Shown in pieces: positions 7,288 through 16,844 of a stretch of DNA of 64,000 bases (position 1 is its first letter; every line of letters starts with the position of its first letter). The notes under the pieces were generated by a model, which worked only from the letters and a program-made list of their open reading frames with translations, was not told where the DNA came from and made no database searches. The DNA comes from Acetobacterium paludosum. GTDB lineage: Bacteria; Bacillota; Clostridia; Eubacteriales; Eubacteriaceae. The position numbers and the translations under genes were made by a program. The stretch is taken from NCBI RefSeq assembly GCF_008086595.1, contig NZ_RXYA01000012.1, forward strand, positions 1 through 64,000, read 5' to 3'.

Positions 7288-9154
7288 TAATATTATATTT
7301 TTGAAAAAAAATTATCCGGTTTTATATGAGGCATTAAAAAATGGTGAAGATAAGATTAAGAAAAGTTCAATTGTGTTGGAAGATACGAAAAATAATTATA
7401 AGACGTTAAAAATGACAAAAGGCGATAAATCTCTTTATTTACACAGTAAATACGATCCTATTCGGGAAGCAGAGACCATTATTGATAAGTTAGAAGCAAG
7501 GGAAGAAATCGATGAGAAAACACATGTGATTTTTTATGGATTAGGGCTAGGATACCATATTGATAATTTTGTAAAGCGATTTCCAGATACAACCTTTTCT
7601 CTTTATGAACCTTCTGTCGAGGTGTTTAATTATTTTTTAAGTTGTAAAAAGTTAAAAGACTTGCCATTAAAAAAAATGCTTGCAATCCAATGTGAAGTTA
7701 ATGAAGAAGCAATGGTTGAATTTTTTAATGTTGTTGTAAACAATACAGATAAAAAAACAATCATAATGGATTTGCCTATTTATCAAAATGTATTTAAAAA
7801 AAAATATATTCAGTTTTCAAATAGATTTATGGAAATGATTAAAAACAAAAGAAGCACACTAAATGCAAATTTTGTCTTTAAAAAAAGCTGGATAATAAAT
7901 AGTGTCAATAATTTCAAAGTAGTTTTAAGTACACCGAATGTTATAACTGATAACAATGGAGCTTTTAAAGGTAAAACGGCTATTTTAGTTTCGGCAGGGC
8001 CTTCATTGGATTATGAAATCGAGAATTTAAGGAAAATAAAAGAAGCTGGTTTAGCATTTATATTTAGTGTAGGATCTGCAATTAATACATTAATTTATCA
8101 CGATATATATCCTGATGCAATGTGTACCTATGATCCAACAGAATTGAATCAAATGGTTTTTAAAAAAGTTAATGAAATGAAAATAACAAGTATTCCAATG
8201 GTGTTTGGTAGTAGTGTTGGATTTGAAGTTTTACAGCAGTATCAAGGGCCAAAATTTCATATGATAACGAGTCAGGATACAATATCTGATTATTTTTTAA
8301 ATGAAAAAGATGGCAGAAAAATAGAAAAAGTTCATGATGCACCAACTATTGCAATTGTAACTTTGGAAATGTTGTATAAACTAGGATTTTCAACGATAGT
8401 TCTTGTAGGTCAGAATTTGGCTTATAAAGATGAGAAAGACTATGCCGAAGGAATAGACTATCGTGTAATAGTAGATTCAGGAAATGATAAAAAGATTTTA
8501 AAAACAAAAGATGTAGAAGGTAATGAAGTTTCAACGGATGATTCTTTTAATTCGATGAGAATACAAATGGAATCTTATATTAAATCTTTTAACATAAACC
8601 TTATTAATACAACTATTGGTGGAGCACATATTGAAGGGACAAAATTCATTCTGATGGATATTGTAATAAAAGACATTTTAAACAAAAGAATTGTTCAAGG
8701 TAATGAATTTGAAAATATTACAGGGGTAGAATTGTATGATAGAGATTTTTTAAGAACCCAATTGTATAAAATAAGTAAAGAATTTAGGACATATAATACT
8801 ATTGTAACAGAGCTAAAGAAGAATTTGGACAAGCTTGGTGAACTAGTGAAAAACAAGAATGTCAAACAAGCAATTGATACACATGTAAATTTTGATGCTT
8901 TAATAAGAAAAATGGAAGAAAATGACTTTTTTAAAACCATTGCGTTACCTATGAATCGAGTTGAATATGAACTGTTGGCAAACAATGTTCAACGTATAAA
9001 AACAGAAAAAAATGATTTTCTTAGAGCAAAGCTAATCTTAAAACCAATTGAAACATTTATTAATTTACTATATCTAGATAAAAATGTGAACCAGCAGATA
9101 ATAGAAGTTTTAACTGGAACGATAGAATGTTACACTAAAAAGGAAGAAAGATGA
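7277..9154 (+). CDS. Motility accessory factor (Maf) glycosyltransferase, DUF115
   Basis: A 625-residue cytoplasmic protein of the Maf family, which transfers nonulosonic acids such as legionaminic or pseudaminic acid to flagellin. An N-terminal Rossmann-like region (about 40-190) precedes the DUF115/MptE-like core, with GKTAILVSAGPSLDYEI near 233-249 and the DAMCTYDPTE segment after it. A helical C-terminal domain follows. The start is GTG at 7277 with GGGGG upstream. It overlaps both neighbours, legB by 4 bp. The adjacent CMP-legionaminate pathway supplies the likely donor sugar. Confidence 0.9.
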   Translation: MLADNIIFLKKNYPVLYEALKNGEDKIKKSSIVLEDTKNNYKTLKMTKGDKSLYLHSKYDPIREAETIIDKLEAREEIDEKTHVIFYGLGLGYHIDNFVKRFPDTTFSLYEPSVEVFNYFLSCKKLKDLPLKKMLAIQCEVNEEAMVEFFNVVVNNTDKKTIIMDLPIYQNVFKKKYIQFSNRFMEMIKNKRSTLNANFVFKKSWIINSVNNFKVVLSTPNVITDNNGAFKGKTAILVSAGPSLDYEIENLRKIKEAGLAFIFSVGSAINTLIYHDIYPDAMCTYDPTELNQMVFKKVNEMKITSIPMVFGSSVGFEVLQQYQGPKFHMITSQDTISDYFLNEKDGRKIEKVHDAPTIAIVTLEMLYKLGFSTIVLVGQNLAYKDEKDYAEGIDYRVIVDSGNDKKILKTKDVEGNEVSTDDSFNSMRIQMESYIKSFNINLINTTIGGAHIEGTKFILMDIVIKDILNKRIVQGNEFENITGVELYDRDFLRTQLYKISKEFRTYNTIVTELKKNLDKLGELVKNKNVKQAIDTHVNFDALIRKMEENDFFKTIALPMNRVEYELLANNVQRIKTEKNDFLRAKLILKPIETFINLLYLDKNVNQQIIEVLTGTIECYTKKEER

Positions 9155-10131
9155 AAAAAGTATTAATAACAGGTGCTGATGGTTTTATTGGTAGCCATTT
9201 ATCGGAAGAACTGGTTAAAAGTGGGCATAAAGTAAGAGCTTTTAGCTTTTATAACTCTTTTAATACTTGGGGTTGGTTAGATATGTTGCCATCAAAAATC
9301 ATGAATGAGGTTGAAGTGTTTACCGGTGATATTAGAGATCCTAATGGAGTAAGAGAAGCAATGAAGGACATTGATGAAGTATATCATTTAGCTGCATTAA
9401 TCGCTATCCCTTTTAGTTATCATTCACCGGATACTTATGTGGATACAAACATAAAGGGTACTTTGAATGTTTTACAGGCGGGAAAAGATTTAGAAACATC
9501 TCGAATTCTTATTACATCAACTTCGGAGGTTTATGGAACTGCTCAATATGTGCCGATTGATGAAAAACATCCATATCAAGGTCAGTCACCCTATTCAGCA
9601 ACAAAAATTGGAGCCGATCGGCTGGCTGAGTCTTTTTATCGGAGCTTTAATATGCCGATTACTATTGTAAGACCTTTTAACACTTACGGTCCAAGGCAAT
9701 CTGCAAGAGCAGTTATTCCTACAATTATTACGCAGTTGCTTGCTGGTAAGAAAGAAATTAACCTTGGATCATTGACTCCAACACGTGATTTTAACTATGT
9801 AAAGGATACAGTTAATGGTTTCATAGAGATCGCTAAATCAGAAAAGACAATTGGAGAAGAAATCAATATAGCAACTCAACAAGAAATATCAATAGGTGAA
9901 CTTGCAGAAGAATTAATCAGACAAATTAATCCAGATGCAAAAATAATTTGCGATGAACAAAGAATCAGACCTGAAAAGAGTGAAGTAAACAGATTATTGG
10001 GTTCAAATCAAAAGATTAAAAGATTAACCAAATGGAAACCACAGTACACTTTTGAACAAGGGTTAACAGAAACAATAGAATTTTTTAAACAAAATCTAGA
10101 TAAGTTTAAAACAAATATTTATAATATATAA
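9151..10131 (+). CDS. legB: NAD-dependent 4,6-dehydratase LegB
   Basis: A 326-residue extended short-chain dehydrogenase/reductase. In the legionaminic acid pathway LegB removes water from GDP-GlcNAc to give the 4-keto-6-deoxy sugar. Visible features are TGADGFIGSHL (NAD-binding GxxGxxG), a Ser/Thr region before VYGTA, YSATK (catalytic YxxxK) and RPFNTYGPRQSARAVIPT in the substrate-binding part. It overlaps the Maf gene by 4 bp and starts the sugar-synthesis block. Assignment to LegB over other dehydratases rests on the presence of legC, legG, legI and ptmE. Confidence 0.88.
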   Translation: MKKVLITGADGFIGSHLSEELVKSGHKVRAFSFYNSFNTWGWLDMLPSKIMNEVEVFTGDIRDPNGVREAMKDIDEVYHLAALIAIPFSYHSPDTYVDTNIKGTLNVLQAGKDLETSRILITSTSEVYGTAQYVPIDEKHPYQGQSPYSATKIGADRLAESFYRSFNMPITIVRPFNTYGPRQSARAVIPTIITQLLAGKKEINLGSLTPTRDFNYVKDTVNGFIEIAKSEKTIGEEINIATQQEISIGELAEELIRQINPDAKIICDEQRIRPEKSEVNRLLGSNQKIKRLTKWKPQYTFEQGLTETIEFFKQNLDKFKTNIYNI

Positions 10132-10177
10132 AATTGGTAAGATGATCAAAAATACCAGTGATGGAGGAATTAATAAT

Positions 10178-11497
10178 ATGATGGATATAGCTAAAAAAAG
10201 AACTGATGTTGATTTTTCGAAATTTGAACAAGTTAACGATGATTTGGATGTGAAATATGGGCTACCAAGGGAAATTAAATTTTGTAAAAAATGTGTAATT
10301 TCGAATCAAAGACCTAATTCATGTGTGGAGTATGATCATACCAATGAATCAAAAAAAGAGACAATTCATTTTGATGATGAAGGTGTATGTGATGCTTGTC
10401 GCTCATCAGAAAAAAAGAAGAAAATTGACTGGGATTTAAGAGAAAAAGAACTCATAGAATTATGTGATAAACATCGAAGCAAAGATGGTAGTTATGACTG
10501 TTTAATTCCAGGATCTGGTGGAAAGGATAGTTTTTATCAAGCACATATTTTAAAATATAAATATGGAATGCACCCTTTAACGGTCACATGGGCACCACAT
10601 ATATATACACCATGGGGCTGGAAGAACTTTCAAGCATGGATAAATGCGGGCTTTGATAATATTTTATATACGCCTGATGGAAAAATTCATAGACTATTAA
10701 CAAGATTAGCAATAGAGAATTTATTTCATCCATTTCAACCATTCATATTTGGACAAAAAGCATTGGCACCAAAGGTGGCTGCTTTATACAATATTTCACT
10801 TGTGTTTTATGGAGAAAATGAAGCAGAATATGGTAATCCGTTAGCGGATAATCAAAGTGCTAAAAGAGACTACAAGTATTTTACATCAGAGGATAAACGA
10901 AAAATATATTTATCTGGAGTTCCCATGGATGACTTAAAAAGAAACTATGGCATTGATGATGGTGAATTGAAATTTTATATTCCCGCTGATCCAGAGATTC
11001 TTGAAGAAAAAAAGATAGAAGTCCATTATTTAGGATATTATCTTAGTTGGCATCCTCAAGGTGCATATTATTATGCTGTTGAAAATGGAGGATTTGAAGC
11101 GGCTCCTGAAAGAACTCCAGGTACTTATAGTAAATATAACAGCATAGATGATAAGATAGATGATTTTCATTATTATACTACTTATATAAAATTTGGAATC
11201 GGACGTGCAACTTATGATGCAGCACAAGAAATAAGAAATGACGAGATAACGAGAGATGAAGGTGTAGCATTAGTTAAAAAGTTTGACGGAGAATTCCCTG
11301 AAAGATTTGCTGATGAAATATTCAAGTATTTAAGCATTACAGAAAAAGAATACTCCATAGCTTCGCAGATGTTTGAAGAACCAAAAATGAACAAAGATTA
11401 TTTTATGAATATCACTGATCGATTCAGATCTCCTCATTTATGGAAAAATGAAAATGGAATTTGGAAATTGAGAAAAACTGTGTTTAGTCAGGAATGA
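10178..11497 (+). CDS. N-acetyl sugar amidotransferase, WbuX/PseA-like
   Basis: An ATP-dependent enzyme expected to convert an acetamido group of the sugar to acetamidino using ammonia. The N-terminal part has two cysteine pairs (CKKC and CDAC) that probably bind zinc. A PP-loop ATP pyrophosphatase motif, PGSGGKDSFYQ, follows near residue 110. I start at ATG 10178 because GGAGG lies 10 bases upstream; an earlier in-frame ATG at 10142 has no such site. The next two genes encode HisF and HisH paralogues, the usual partners that deliver ammonia from glutamine. Confidence 0.85.
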   Translation: MMDIAKKRTDVDFSKFEQVNDDLDVKYGLPREIKFCKKCVISNQRPNSCVEYDHTNESKKETIHFDDEGVCDACRSSEKKKKIDWDLREKELIELCDKHRSKDGSYDCLIPGSGGKDSFYQAHILKYKYGMHPLTVTWAPHIYTPWGWKNFQAWINAGFDNILYTPDGKIHRLLTRLAIENLFHPFQPFIFGQKALAPKVAALYNISLVFYGENEAEYGNPLADNQSAKRDYKYFTSEDKRKIYLSGVPMDDLKRNYGIDDGELKFYIPADPEILEEKKIEVHYLGYYLSWHPQGAYYYAVENGGFEAAPERTPGTYSKYNSIDDKIDDFHYYTTYIKFGIGRATYDAAQEIRNDEITRDEGVALVKKFDGEFPERFADEIFKYLSITEKEYSIASQMFEEPKMNKDYFMNITDRFRSPHLWKNENGIWKLRKTVFSQE

Positions 11498-11521
11498 TAA
11501 TTAAACGGTAAAGAGGTTAGT

Positions 11522-12280
11522 ATGAAAAACACTAGAGTTATAGCAAGAATGGATATCAAAGGTCCGAATTTGGTAAAAGGAATACAGTTTGAGGGTTTAA
11601 GAAAAATAGGTAATCCAAATGAATTTTCAAAAAAGTACTATGAACAGGGCATTGATGAAATAATATATATTGATATAGTAGCTAGTTTATACGAGCGAAA
11701 CAATTTATCAGATATTGTAAGCAAAACCACAGAGGATATATTCATACCGATAACTGTTGGTGGCGGTATTCGCTCAATTGAAGATGTTACAAAATTACTA
11801 AGGTGCGGAGCTGATAAAGTGGCTATAAATACAGCAGCGTTAAAAAGACCAGAGCTAATTACTGAAATCTCAAATAGATTTGGTTCACAGTGCATGGTTT
11901 TATCTATACAAGCTAAAAAAATTGCCGCGAATAAATGGGAAGCATACTATGACTGTGGCAGAGAGAAGACGGGTATTGATGTTGTTCAATGGGCTCGTAA
12001 AGGCTACGAACTTGGTGCCGGTGAAATACTGTTAACATCTGTTGATAAAGAAGGAACACAAGCTGGATTTGACTGTGAACTGATTAAAGCAGTCTCGACA
12101 ATAGTTCCCATTCCGGTTATTGCAAGCGGAGGAATGGGTGATACTTCAGATTTTATTGAAGTGGTAAAGAAAGGCAAAGCAGATGCGGTGGCTGTAGGCA
12201 GTGTGTTACATTATGATAAGTTAGGCATTACTGAAATAAAAGCTAATGCTATTAAAGAAGGAATAACAATTAGGGGTTAG
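11522..12280 (+). CDS. HisF paralogue of the sugar amidination module
   Basis: A 252-residue (beta/alpha)8 barrel related to the imidazole glycerol phosphate synthase cyclase HisF. The phosphate-binding motifs VGGGIR and ASGGMGD are kept, as is Asp11 (MDIKG). Residue 130, an essential Asp in histidine-pathway HisF, is Gln here (LSIQAKK). Together with its place between a WbuX-like gene and a HisH paralogue, this argues for channelling ammonia to the sugar amidotransferase rather than making histidine. It is preceded by AAAGAGG and lies 3 bp from the hisH-like gene. Confidence 0.85.
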   Translation: MKNTRVIARMDIKGPNLVKGIQFEGLRKIGNPNEFSKKYYEQGIDEIIYIDIVASLYERNNLSDIVSKTTEDIFIPITVGGGIRSIEDVTKLLRCGADKVAINTAALKRPELITEISNRFGSQCMVLSIQAKKIAANKWEAYYDCGREKTGIDVVQWARKGYELGAGEILLTSVDKEGTQAGFDCELIKAVSTIVPIPVIASGGMGDTSDFIEVVKKGKADAVAVGSVLHYDKLGITEIKANAIKEGITIRG

Positions 12281-12283
12281 AAT

Positions 12284-12928
12284 ATGCCAAAAGTAAAAAT
12301 TGTTGATTATGGGATGGGAAATATATTAAGTGTACAAAGAAGTTTTGAGCATTGTGGTGCAGAAGTTGATGTTGTAAGCGAAGCAAAGAGTATACTTAAT
12401 GCAGATTATCTTGTTTTACCAGGTGTCGGAGCATTTGGAAATGCGATGAATGAATTAGAAAAATTGGATTTGATTTATCCGATTCAGCAATTTTGCAAAA
12501 AAGGCAACCCGTTTTTAGGTATCTGTTTGGGAATGCAAATGATGATGGATGGTAGCGAAGAATTTGGTTATTCAAAAGGATTAGGTCTGATTCCTGGTAG
12601 CGTCGTGCAAATTGAAAATACTACAATTGATAATGAGTCTCAAAAAGTACCACATGTTGGCTGGAATGAAATTCTTGTACCACATGGAAAAGATTCATTA
12701 CTATGGAATAATTCAATTCTTAATGGTATTGAAGAGAATGAAACGATGTATTTTGTACATTCTTATACGGCAAAGCCTCAAGAACAATTCAGATTAGCCG
12801 ATTCATATTATGGCGGGAGACGGATCGCTGCTGTTATTAAAAAGGATCATCTCTATGGATGTCAGTTTCATCCAGAGAAAAGTGGCACTTCTGGTCTGAA
12901 AATAATCAGGAATTTTATTGAATTATAG
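12284..12928 (+). CDS. HisH-type glutamine amidotransferase of the sugar amidination module
   Basis: A 214-residue class I glutamine amidotransferase that releases ammonia from glutamine. The nucleophile Cys is in GICLGMQ and the His/Glu pair in YGCQFHPEKSG, so the catalytic triad is complete. PGVGAFGNAM is the typical HisH oxyanion-side motif. It follows the HisF paralogue with 3 bp between them and probably forms a HisF-HisH heterodimer. No other histidine genes are present, so a role in acetamidino sugar synthesis with the WbuX-like enzyme is more likely than histidine synthesis. Confidence 0.85.
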   Translation: MPKVKIVDYGMGNILSVQRSFEHCGAEVDVVSEAKSILNADYLVLPGVGAFGNAMNELEKLDLIYPIQQFCKKGNPFLGICLGMQMMMDGSEEFGYSKGLGLIPGSVVQIENTTIDNESQKVPHVGWNEILVPHGKDSLLWNNSILNGIEENETMYFVHSYTAKPQEQFRLADSYYGGRRIAAVIKKDHLYGCQFHPEKSGTSGLKIIRNFIEL

Positions 12929-12971
12929 GATAATCATTTATTAAAGTGAATTAGAATAAAACGAGGATAAA

Positions 12972-14135
12972 GTGAAAAAATTTATACCATTGTCTGTTCC
13001 AAATTTAAAAGGAAAAGAGCTTGAATACATAACACATGCTGTTGAAACGGAATGGGTATCAACTGGTGGTCCATATGTTAATGAATTTGAAGAAAAAATT
13101 GCCGAATATGTTAAGGCAAAAGGGGCTGTATCCTGTCAGAATGGGACTTCCGGTCTACATATAGCGCTTTTGGTTAGTGGAATAATTTTTGGCGACGAGG
13201 TGATTGTTCCGACGCTAACTTTTATTGCAGCAGTTAATCCTGTTAAATACATTGGGGCAGAACCCATTTTTATGGATTGTGATGATTCTCTCACTATGGA
13301 TGCAGATAAACTATTGGAGTTTTGCGAGACTGAGTGCAGTTTTATTAAAGGACAACTAATTAACGGCCAGTCAAAGAAATGGATTAAAGCGGTGCTGGTT
13401 GTGCATGTTTTTGGAAATATGACAGACATGGAAAAAATAATGGCGGTAGCGGATCGATTTAATTTAAAGGTGATCGAAGATGCAACGGAAGCTATCGGTA
13501 CATATTTTACCGAAGGAAAGTATAACGGGAAATATGCTGGAACCATTGGTACTATCGGGGTCTATTCTTTTAACGGAAATAAAATCATTACAACCGGTGG
13601 TGGCGGTATGATCGTGTCTGATGATGAAGAACTGTTAAAGAAAGCAAAGCATCTGATAACCCAGGCTAAAAGTGATGAGTTGTTCTATACTCACGATGAA
13701 ATCGGTTATAATTATCGAATGACAAATCTCCAGGCGGCAATGGGCTTAGCCCAATTGGAACAGCTTGAAGATTTCATTAAAATAAAAGAAATAAATTATA
13801 AACTTTACAAAGAAAAAATTGAAGAGATACCGGGATTATCAATAATGAACTTTAATAACAATATTAGAGCTAATTATTGGTTTTATGCTTTAAAATGTGA
13901 TAATGAATATCCATTAAACAGAGATGAAATTATACACTATCTTACATCAAAAAATATACAATCAAGACCGATATGGGGTTTAATTAGTGAACAAAAGCCT
14001 TATAAAAATTGCCAGACTTATAAAATTGAAAAAGCAAAATACTATCTGGATCATGTTGTTAATATTCCTTGCAGTACCAATTTATTAAAAAAAGATTTAT
14101 TATATGTTATAGAATGTTTAAAGGATCCCTGTTGA
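12972..14135 (+). CDS. legC: PLP-dependent sugar aminotransferase LegC
   Basis: A 387-residue DegT/DnrJ/EryC1-type aminotransferase. LegC puts an amino group on C4 of the GDP-linked 4-keto-6-deoxy sugar made by LegB. The PLP lysine is in YSFNGNKIITTGGGGM; EDATEAIGT supplies the Asp that contacts the cofactor ring nitrogen. The start is GTG at 12972, with GAGGA upstream. The VPNLKGKELEYITHAVETEWVS opening type is usual for the LegC subfamily. It lies between the amidination module and the nucleotidyltransferase gene. Confidence 0.87.
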   Translation: MKKFIPLSVPNLKGKELEYITHAVETEWVSTGGPYVNEFEEKIAEYVKAKGAVSCQNGTSGLHIALLVSGIIFGDEVIVPTLTFIAAVNPVKYIGAEPIFMDCDDSLTMDADKLLEFCETECSFIKGQLINGQSKKWIKAVLVVHVFGNMTDMEKIMAVADRFNLKVIEDATEAIGTYFTEGKYNGKYAGTIGTIGVYSFNGNKIITTGGGGMIVSDDEELLKKAKHLITQAKSDELFYTHDEIGYNYRMTNLQAAMGLAQLEQLEDFIKIKEINYKLYKEKIEEIPGLSIMNFNNNIRANYWFYALKCDNEYPLNRDEIIHYLTSKNIQSRPIWGLISEQKPYKNCQTYKIEKAKYYLDHVVNIPCSTNLLKKDLLYVIECLKDPC

Positions 14136-14168
14136 ATAATTATTTTTATAATTGGGAGGTGAATTTAT

Positions 14169-15215
14169 TTGAAGCTTGAAGAATTCTTAATTGAAGAAGA
14201 ATGTAGCATGTTAGAAGCTATGGAATTGCTTGATAAAATAGCGAAAAAAGTGTTGTTCATTACTAAACAGGATCAATTAACCGCAGCGATTACAGATGGT
14301 GACATCAGAAGATGGATTTTAAAAAAAGGAAATCTTGATGCTAAAGTTAAAGATGTTGCAAATTATGATCCTATTTATATCTATGAAAGAGATAAAGTTA
14401 CTGCAAAAGAATATATGATTAAGCATTCAGTTGAGGCACTTCCGATTGTCGATAAAAATATGCATATACTGACGGTAATGTTTTGGGATAATAAGGAAAT
14501 CAATAATAGAAAAAAACTGAATGTTCCCATTGTTATTATGGCTGGTGGGCTTGGTACAAGGCTTTATCCCTATACAAAAATACTCCCAAAGCCATTAATT
14601 CCAATTGGAGAAATCCCAATTGCAGAGCATATTATAAATCGATTTAATCGAGCGGGAAGCAATGATTTTTATCTAATTGTTAATCATAAAAAAAATATGA
14701 TTAAGGCTTATTTTAATGAAATTGAAAAATGTTATAAAATCACTTATATAGATGAAGAACAGCCGCTCGGTACAGGTGGTGGATTAAGTCTCTTAAAGGG
14801 ACAAATCAAATCTACTTTTATTCTGTCTAATTGTGATATCCTTATAGAAGAAGATTATGAAAAAATGTACAGCTTTCACAAGAAAGAAAAAAATTTAATT
14901 ACGATGGTCTGTTCACTAAAAAAAATAACGATACCATATGGTGTCGTTGAAATTGGCGATAATGGCGAGATTGAAAGCATGAAAGAAAAGCCAGAGTTAT
15001 CTTTTTTCACAAATACGGGGATGTATATTGTGGAATCGAAAATCATTGATGAAATAGAGGAAAACAGGTCAATGGGTTTTCCAGATATTATTGAAAAATA
15101 CAAAAAAGCTGGGAAAAAAATTGGTGTATATCCGATCAGTGAACATGCGTGGTTGGATATGGGACAACTTGATGAAATGGAAGCAATGAGAAAAAGGTTA
15201 GACTGTGACGAGTGA
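14169..15215 (+). CDS. ptmE: CBS-domain sugar-1-phosphate guanylyltransferase, PtmE-like
   Basis: A 348-residue protein with a tandem CBS pair at about 5-115 and a nucleotidyltransferase domain from about 118. The latter has MAGGLGTRLYPYTKILPKPL, the nucleotide-binding signature. In Campylobacter, PtmE makes the GDP-linked glucosamine precursor for legionaminic acid. The start is TTG at 14169 with GGGAGGTG upstream. It overlaps legH by 11 bp. The nucleotide used (GTP) is inferred from the pathway; the CBS pair suggests control by an adenine nucleotide. Confidence 0.85.
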   Translation: MKLEEFLIEEECSMLEAMELLDKIAKKVLFITKQDQLTAAITDGDIRRWILKKGNLDAKVKDVANYDPIYIYERDKVTAKEYMIKHSVEALPIVDKNMHILTVMFWDNKEINNRKKLNVPIVIMAGGLGTRLYPYTKILPKPLIPIGEIPIAEHIINRFNRAGSNDFYLIVNHKKNMIKAYFNEIEKCYKITYIDEEQPLGTGGGLSLLKGQIKSTFILSNCDILIEEDYEKMYSFHKKEKNLITMVCSLKKITIPYGVVEIGDNGEIESMKEKPELSFFTNTGMYIVESKIIDEIEENRSMGFPDIIEKYKKAGKKIGVYPISEHAWLDMGQLDEMEAMRKRLDCDE

Positions 15216-15852
15216 AAAATTATTATTAATTGGTGGCGGAGGTCATTGCAAATCGGTGCTTGATAGCCTTCTCCAAAGTAATCAGTATTCCGAGATTGGC
15301 ATTATTGATAAAAAGAAAAATATTGGCAAGCTTATCCTCGATAAGTATATTATCGGATGTGATGATGATTTAATCAAATTTCATCAACAAGGTTATAAGT
15401 ATGCCTTTGTCACACTTGGTAGCGTTGGTGATCCATCTTCCCGGGTGAACTTATTTACGATGCTTGAAGAAATATGTTTTGAGATCCCAAATATTATCGA
15501 TATATCGTCTACAGTAAGTAATTACATAAATATGGAAACAGGTATTTATATTGGAAAAAACGCCGTTGTTAATGCCGGAACATCAATTGGCAAGGGGGCA
15601 ATTATTAATACTTCGTCAACAATAGAACATGATTGTGAAATTGCGAAGTTTTCTCATATCGCACCAGGCGCAGTTATATGTGGAGGAGTGAAAATCGGAG
15701 AGAATTCACATATTGGGGCAAATAGCGTTGTACAACAAGAGGTGAAAATCGGTGCGAATACAATCATAGGAATGGGTAGTGTTGTATTAAAAAATGTTGA
15801 TAATTATGTCCTTGCCTATGGAAATCCATGCAAGGAGGTTAGATCTAAATGA
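15205..15852 (+). CDS. legH: Sugar N/O-acetyltransferase, LegH/NeuD/PglD type
   Basis: A 215-residue acetyltransferase that probably acetylates the 4-amino group made by LegC. The N-terminal part is a PglD-like Rossmann domain (LLLIGGGGHCKSV). The C-terminal half is a left-handed beta-helix of hexapeptide repeats, with the likely catalytic His in STIEHDC. The start is GTG at 15205, inside the end of ptmE. A sialic-acid O-acetyltransferase role is the alternative; its place in a complete leg set favours LegH. Confidence 0.82.
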   Translation: MTSEKLLLIGGGGHCKSVLDSLLQSNQYSEIGIIDKKKNIGKLILDKYIIGCDDDLIKFHQQGYKYAFVTLGSVGDPSSRVNLFTMLEEICFEIPNIIDISSTVSNYINMETGIYIGKNAVVNAGTSIGKGAIINTSSTIEHDCEIAKFSHIAPGAVICGGVKIGENSHIGANSVVQQEVKIGANTIIGMGSVVLKNVDNYVLAYGNPCKEVRSK

Positions 15853-16844
15853 GTGTGTTGATTATTGCTGAAGCTGGGGTTAATCATAACGGAAGCTTGG
15901 AAAACGCAAAAAAACTAGTGGATCAAGCAAAAAAATGCGGTGCAGACTGCATAAAATTTCAGACTTTCAAATCAGATAATCTTGTTTCAAAAGATGCGGC
16001 GAAAGCTGATTATCAAAAGAAAAATACGAAGTCAAATGAAACGCAGTTGGAGATGCTACGTAAACTGGAGTTATCATTTGATGATTTTGTTGAATTGAGT
16101 GAGTATTGTAAACAGAAGAAGATTCTATTTGTTTCTACGGCTTTTGATTTTGATAGCATCGATTTTTTAAATGGCCTTGTCATGGAATTTTGGAAAATTC
16201 CTTCTGGTGAGATAACGAATCTTCCATACTTAATTAAGATTGCTAAAACTCATAAACCAATTATTTTATCTACCGGGATGAGTACTTTAGAAGAAGTTGA
16301 ACAAGCCGTTGATATATTAAGGTCGAATAACTGCGGAGATATAACGTTGCTTCATTGTACAACTGAATATCCAGCCCCATATGAAGTGGTGAATCTAAAA
16401 GCGATGGAGACACTGAGGCAAAAGTTTAATATACCAGTGGGATATTCTGACCACACCAAGGGCATAGAAATCGCGATTGCTGCCGTAGCTATAGGAGCGA
16501 CAGTTATTGAAAAGCACTTTACACTCGATAGAAATATGAAAGGACCTGACCATCAGGCAAGTCTGGAACCTCATGAACTAAAAGCAATGGTGGAGGCAAT
16601 ACACAATGTTGAAGTAGCGATGGGCAATGGTGTTAAGAAACCAGCGGAATCAGAAATAAAGAATCGGTCAATTGCCAGAAAAAGTATAATTGCTAACCAG
16701 AGTATTAAAAAAGGAGATATTTTTACGGAAAAAAATCTAACAGTAAAACGTCCAGGTGATGGTATCAGCCCAATGAAATGGTTTGAGGTGTTAGGCAAAA
16801 ATGCTGTGAAAGATTTTGAAGAGGATGAGTTGATAGAATTATGA
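15849..16844 (+). CDS. legI: Legionaminic acid synthase LegI (NeuB family)
   Basis: A 331-residue NeuB-family synthase that condenses 2,4-diacetamido-2,4,6-trideoxymannose with phosphoenolpyruvate to form legionaminic acid. It opens with EAGVNHNGSLENAK, and the barrel carries KFQTFKSDNLV and SDHTKG. A SAF antifreeze-like domain forms the C-terminus (about 270-331). It overlaps legH and legG by 4 bp each. Sialic acid synthase is the near relative; neighbouring LegB and LegC favour legionaminate. Confidence 0.9.
   Translation: MSVLIIAEAGVNHNGSLENAKKLVDQAKKCGADCIKFQTFKSDNLVSKDAAKADYQKKNTKSNETQLEMLRKLELSFDDFVELSEYCKQKKILFVSTAFDFDSIDFLNGLVMEFWKIPSGEITNLPYLIKIAKTHKPIILSTGMSTLEEVEQAVDILRSNNCGDITLLHCTTEYPAPYEVVNLKAMETLRQKFNIPVGYSDHTKGIEIAIAAVAIGATVIEKHFTLDRNMKGPDHQASLEPHELKAMVEAIHNVEVAMGNGVKKPAESEIKNRSIARKSIIANQSIKKGDIFTEKNLTVKRPGDGISPMKWFEVLGKNAVKDFEEDELIEL

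Noticed and set aside
11522-12928. hisF and hisH as histidine biosynthesis genes
   Set aside because: No other his genes are present, residue 130 of HisF is Gln, and the genes sit between a WbuX-like gene and legC.
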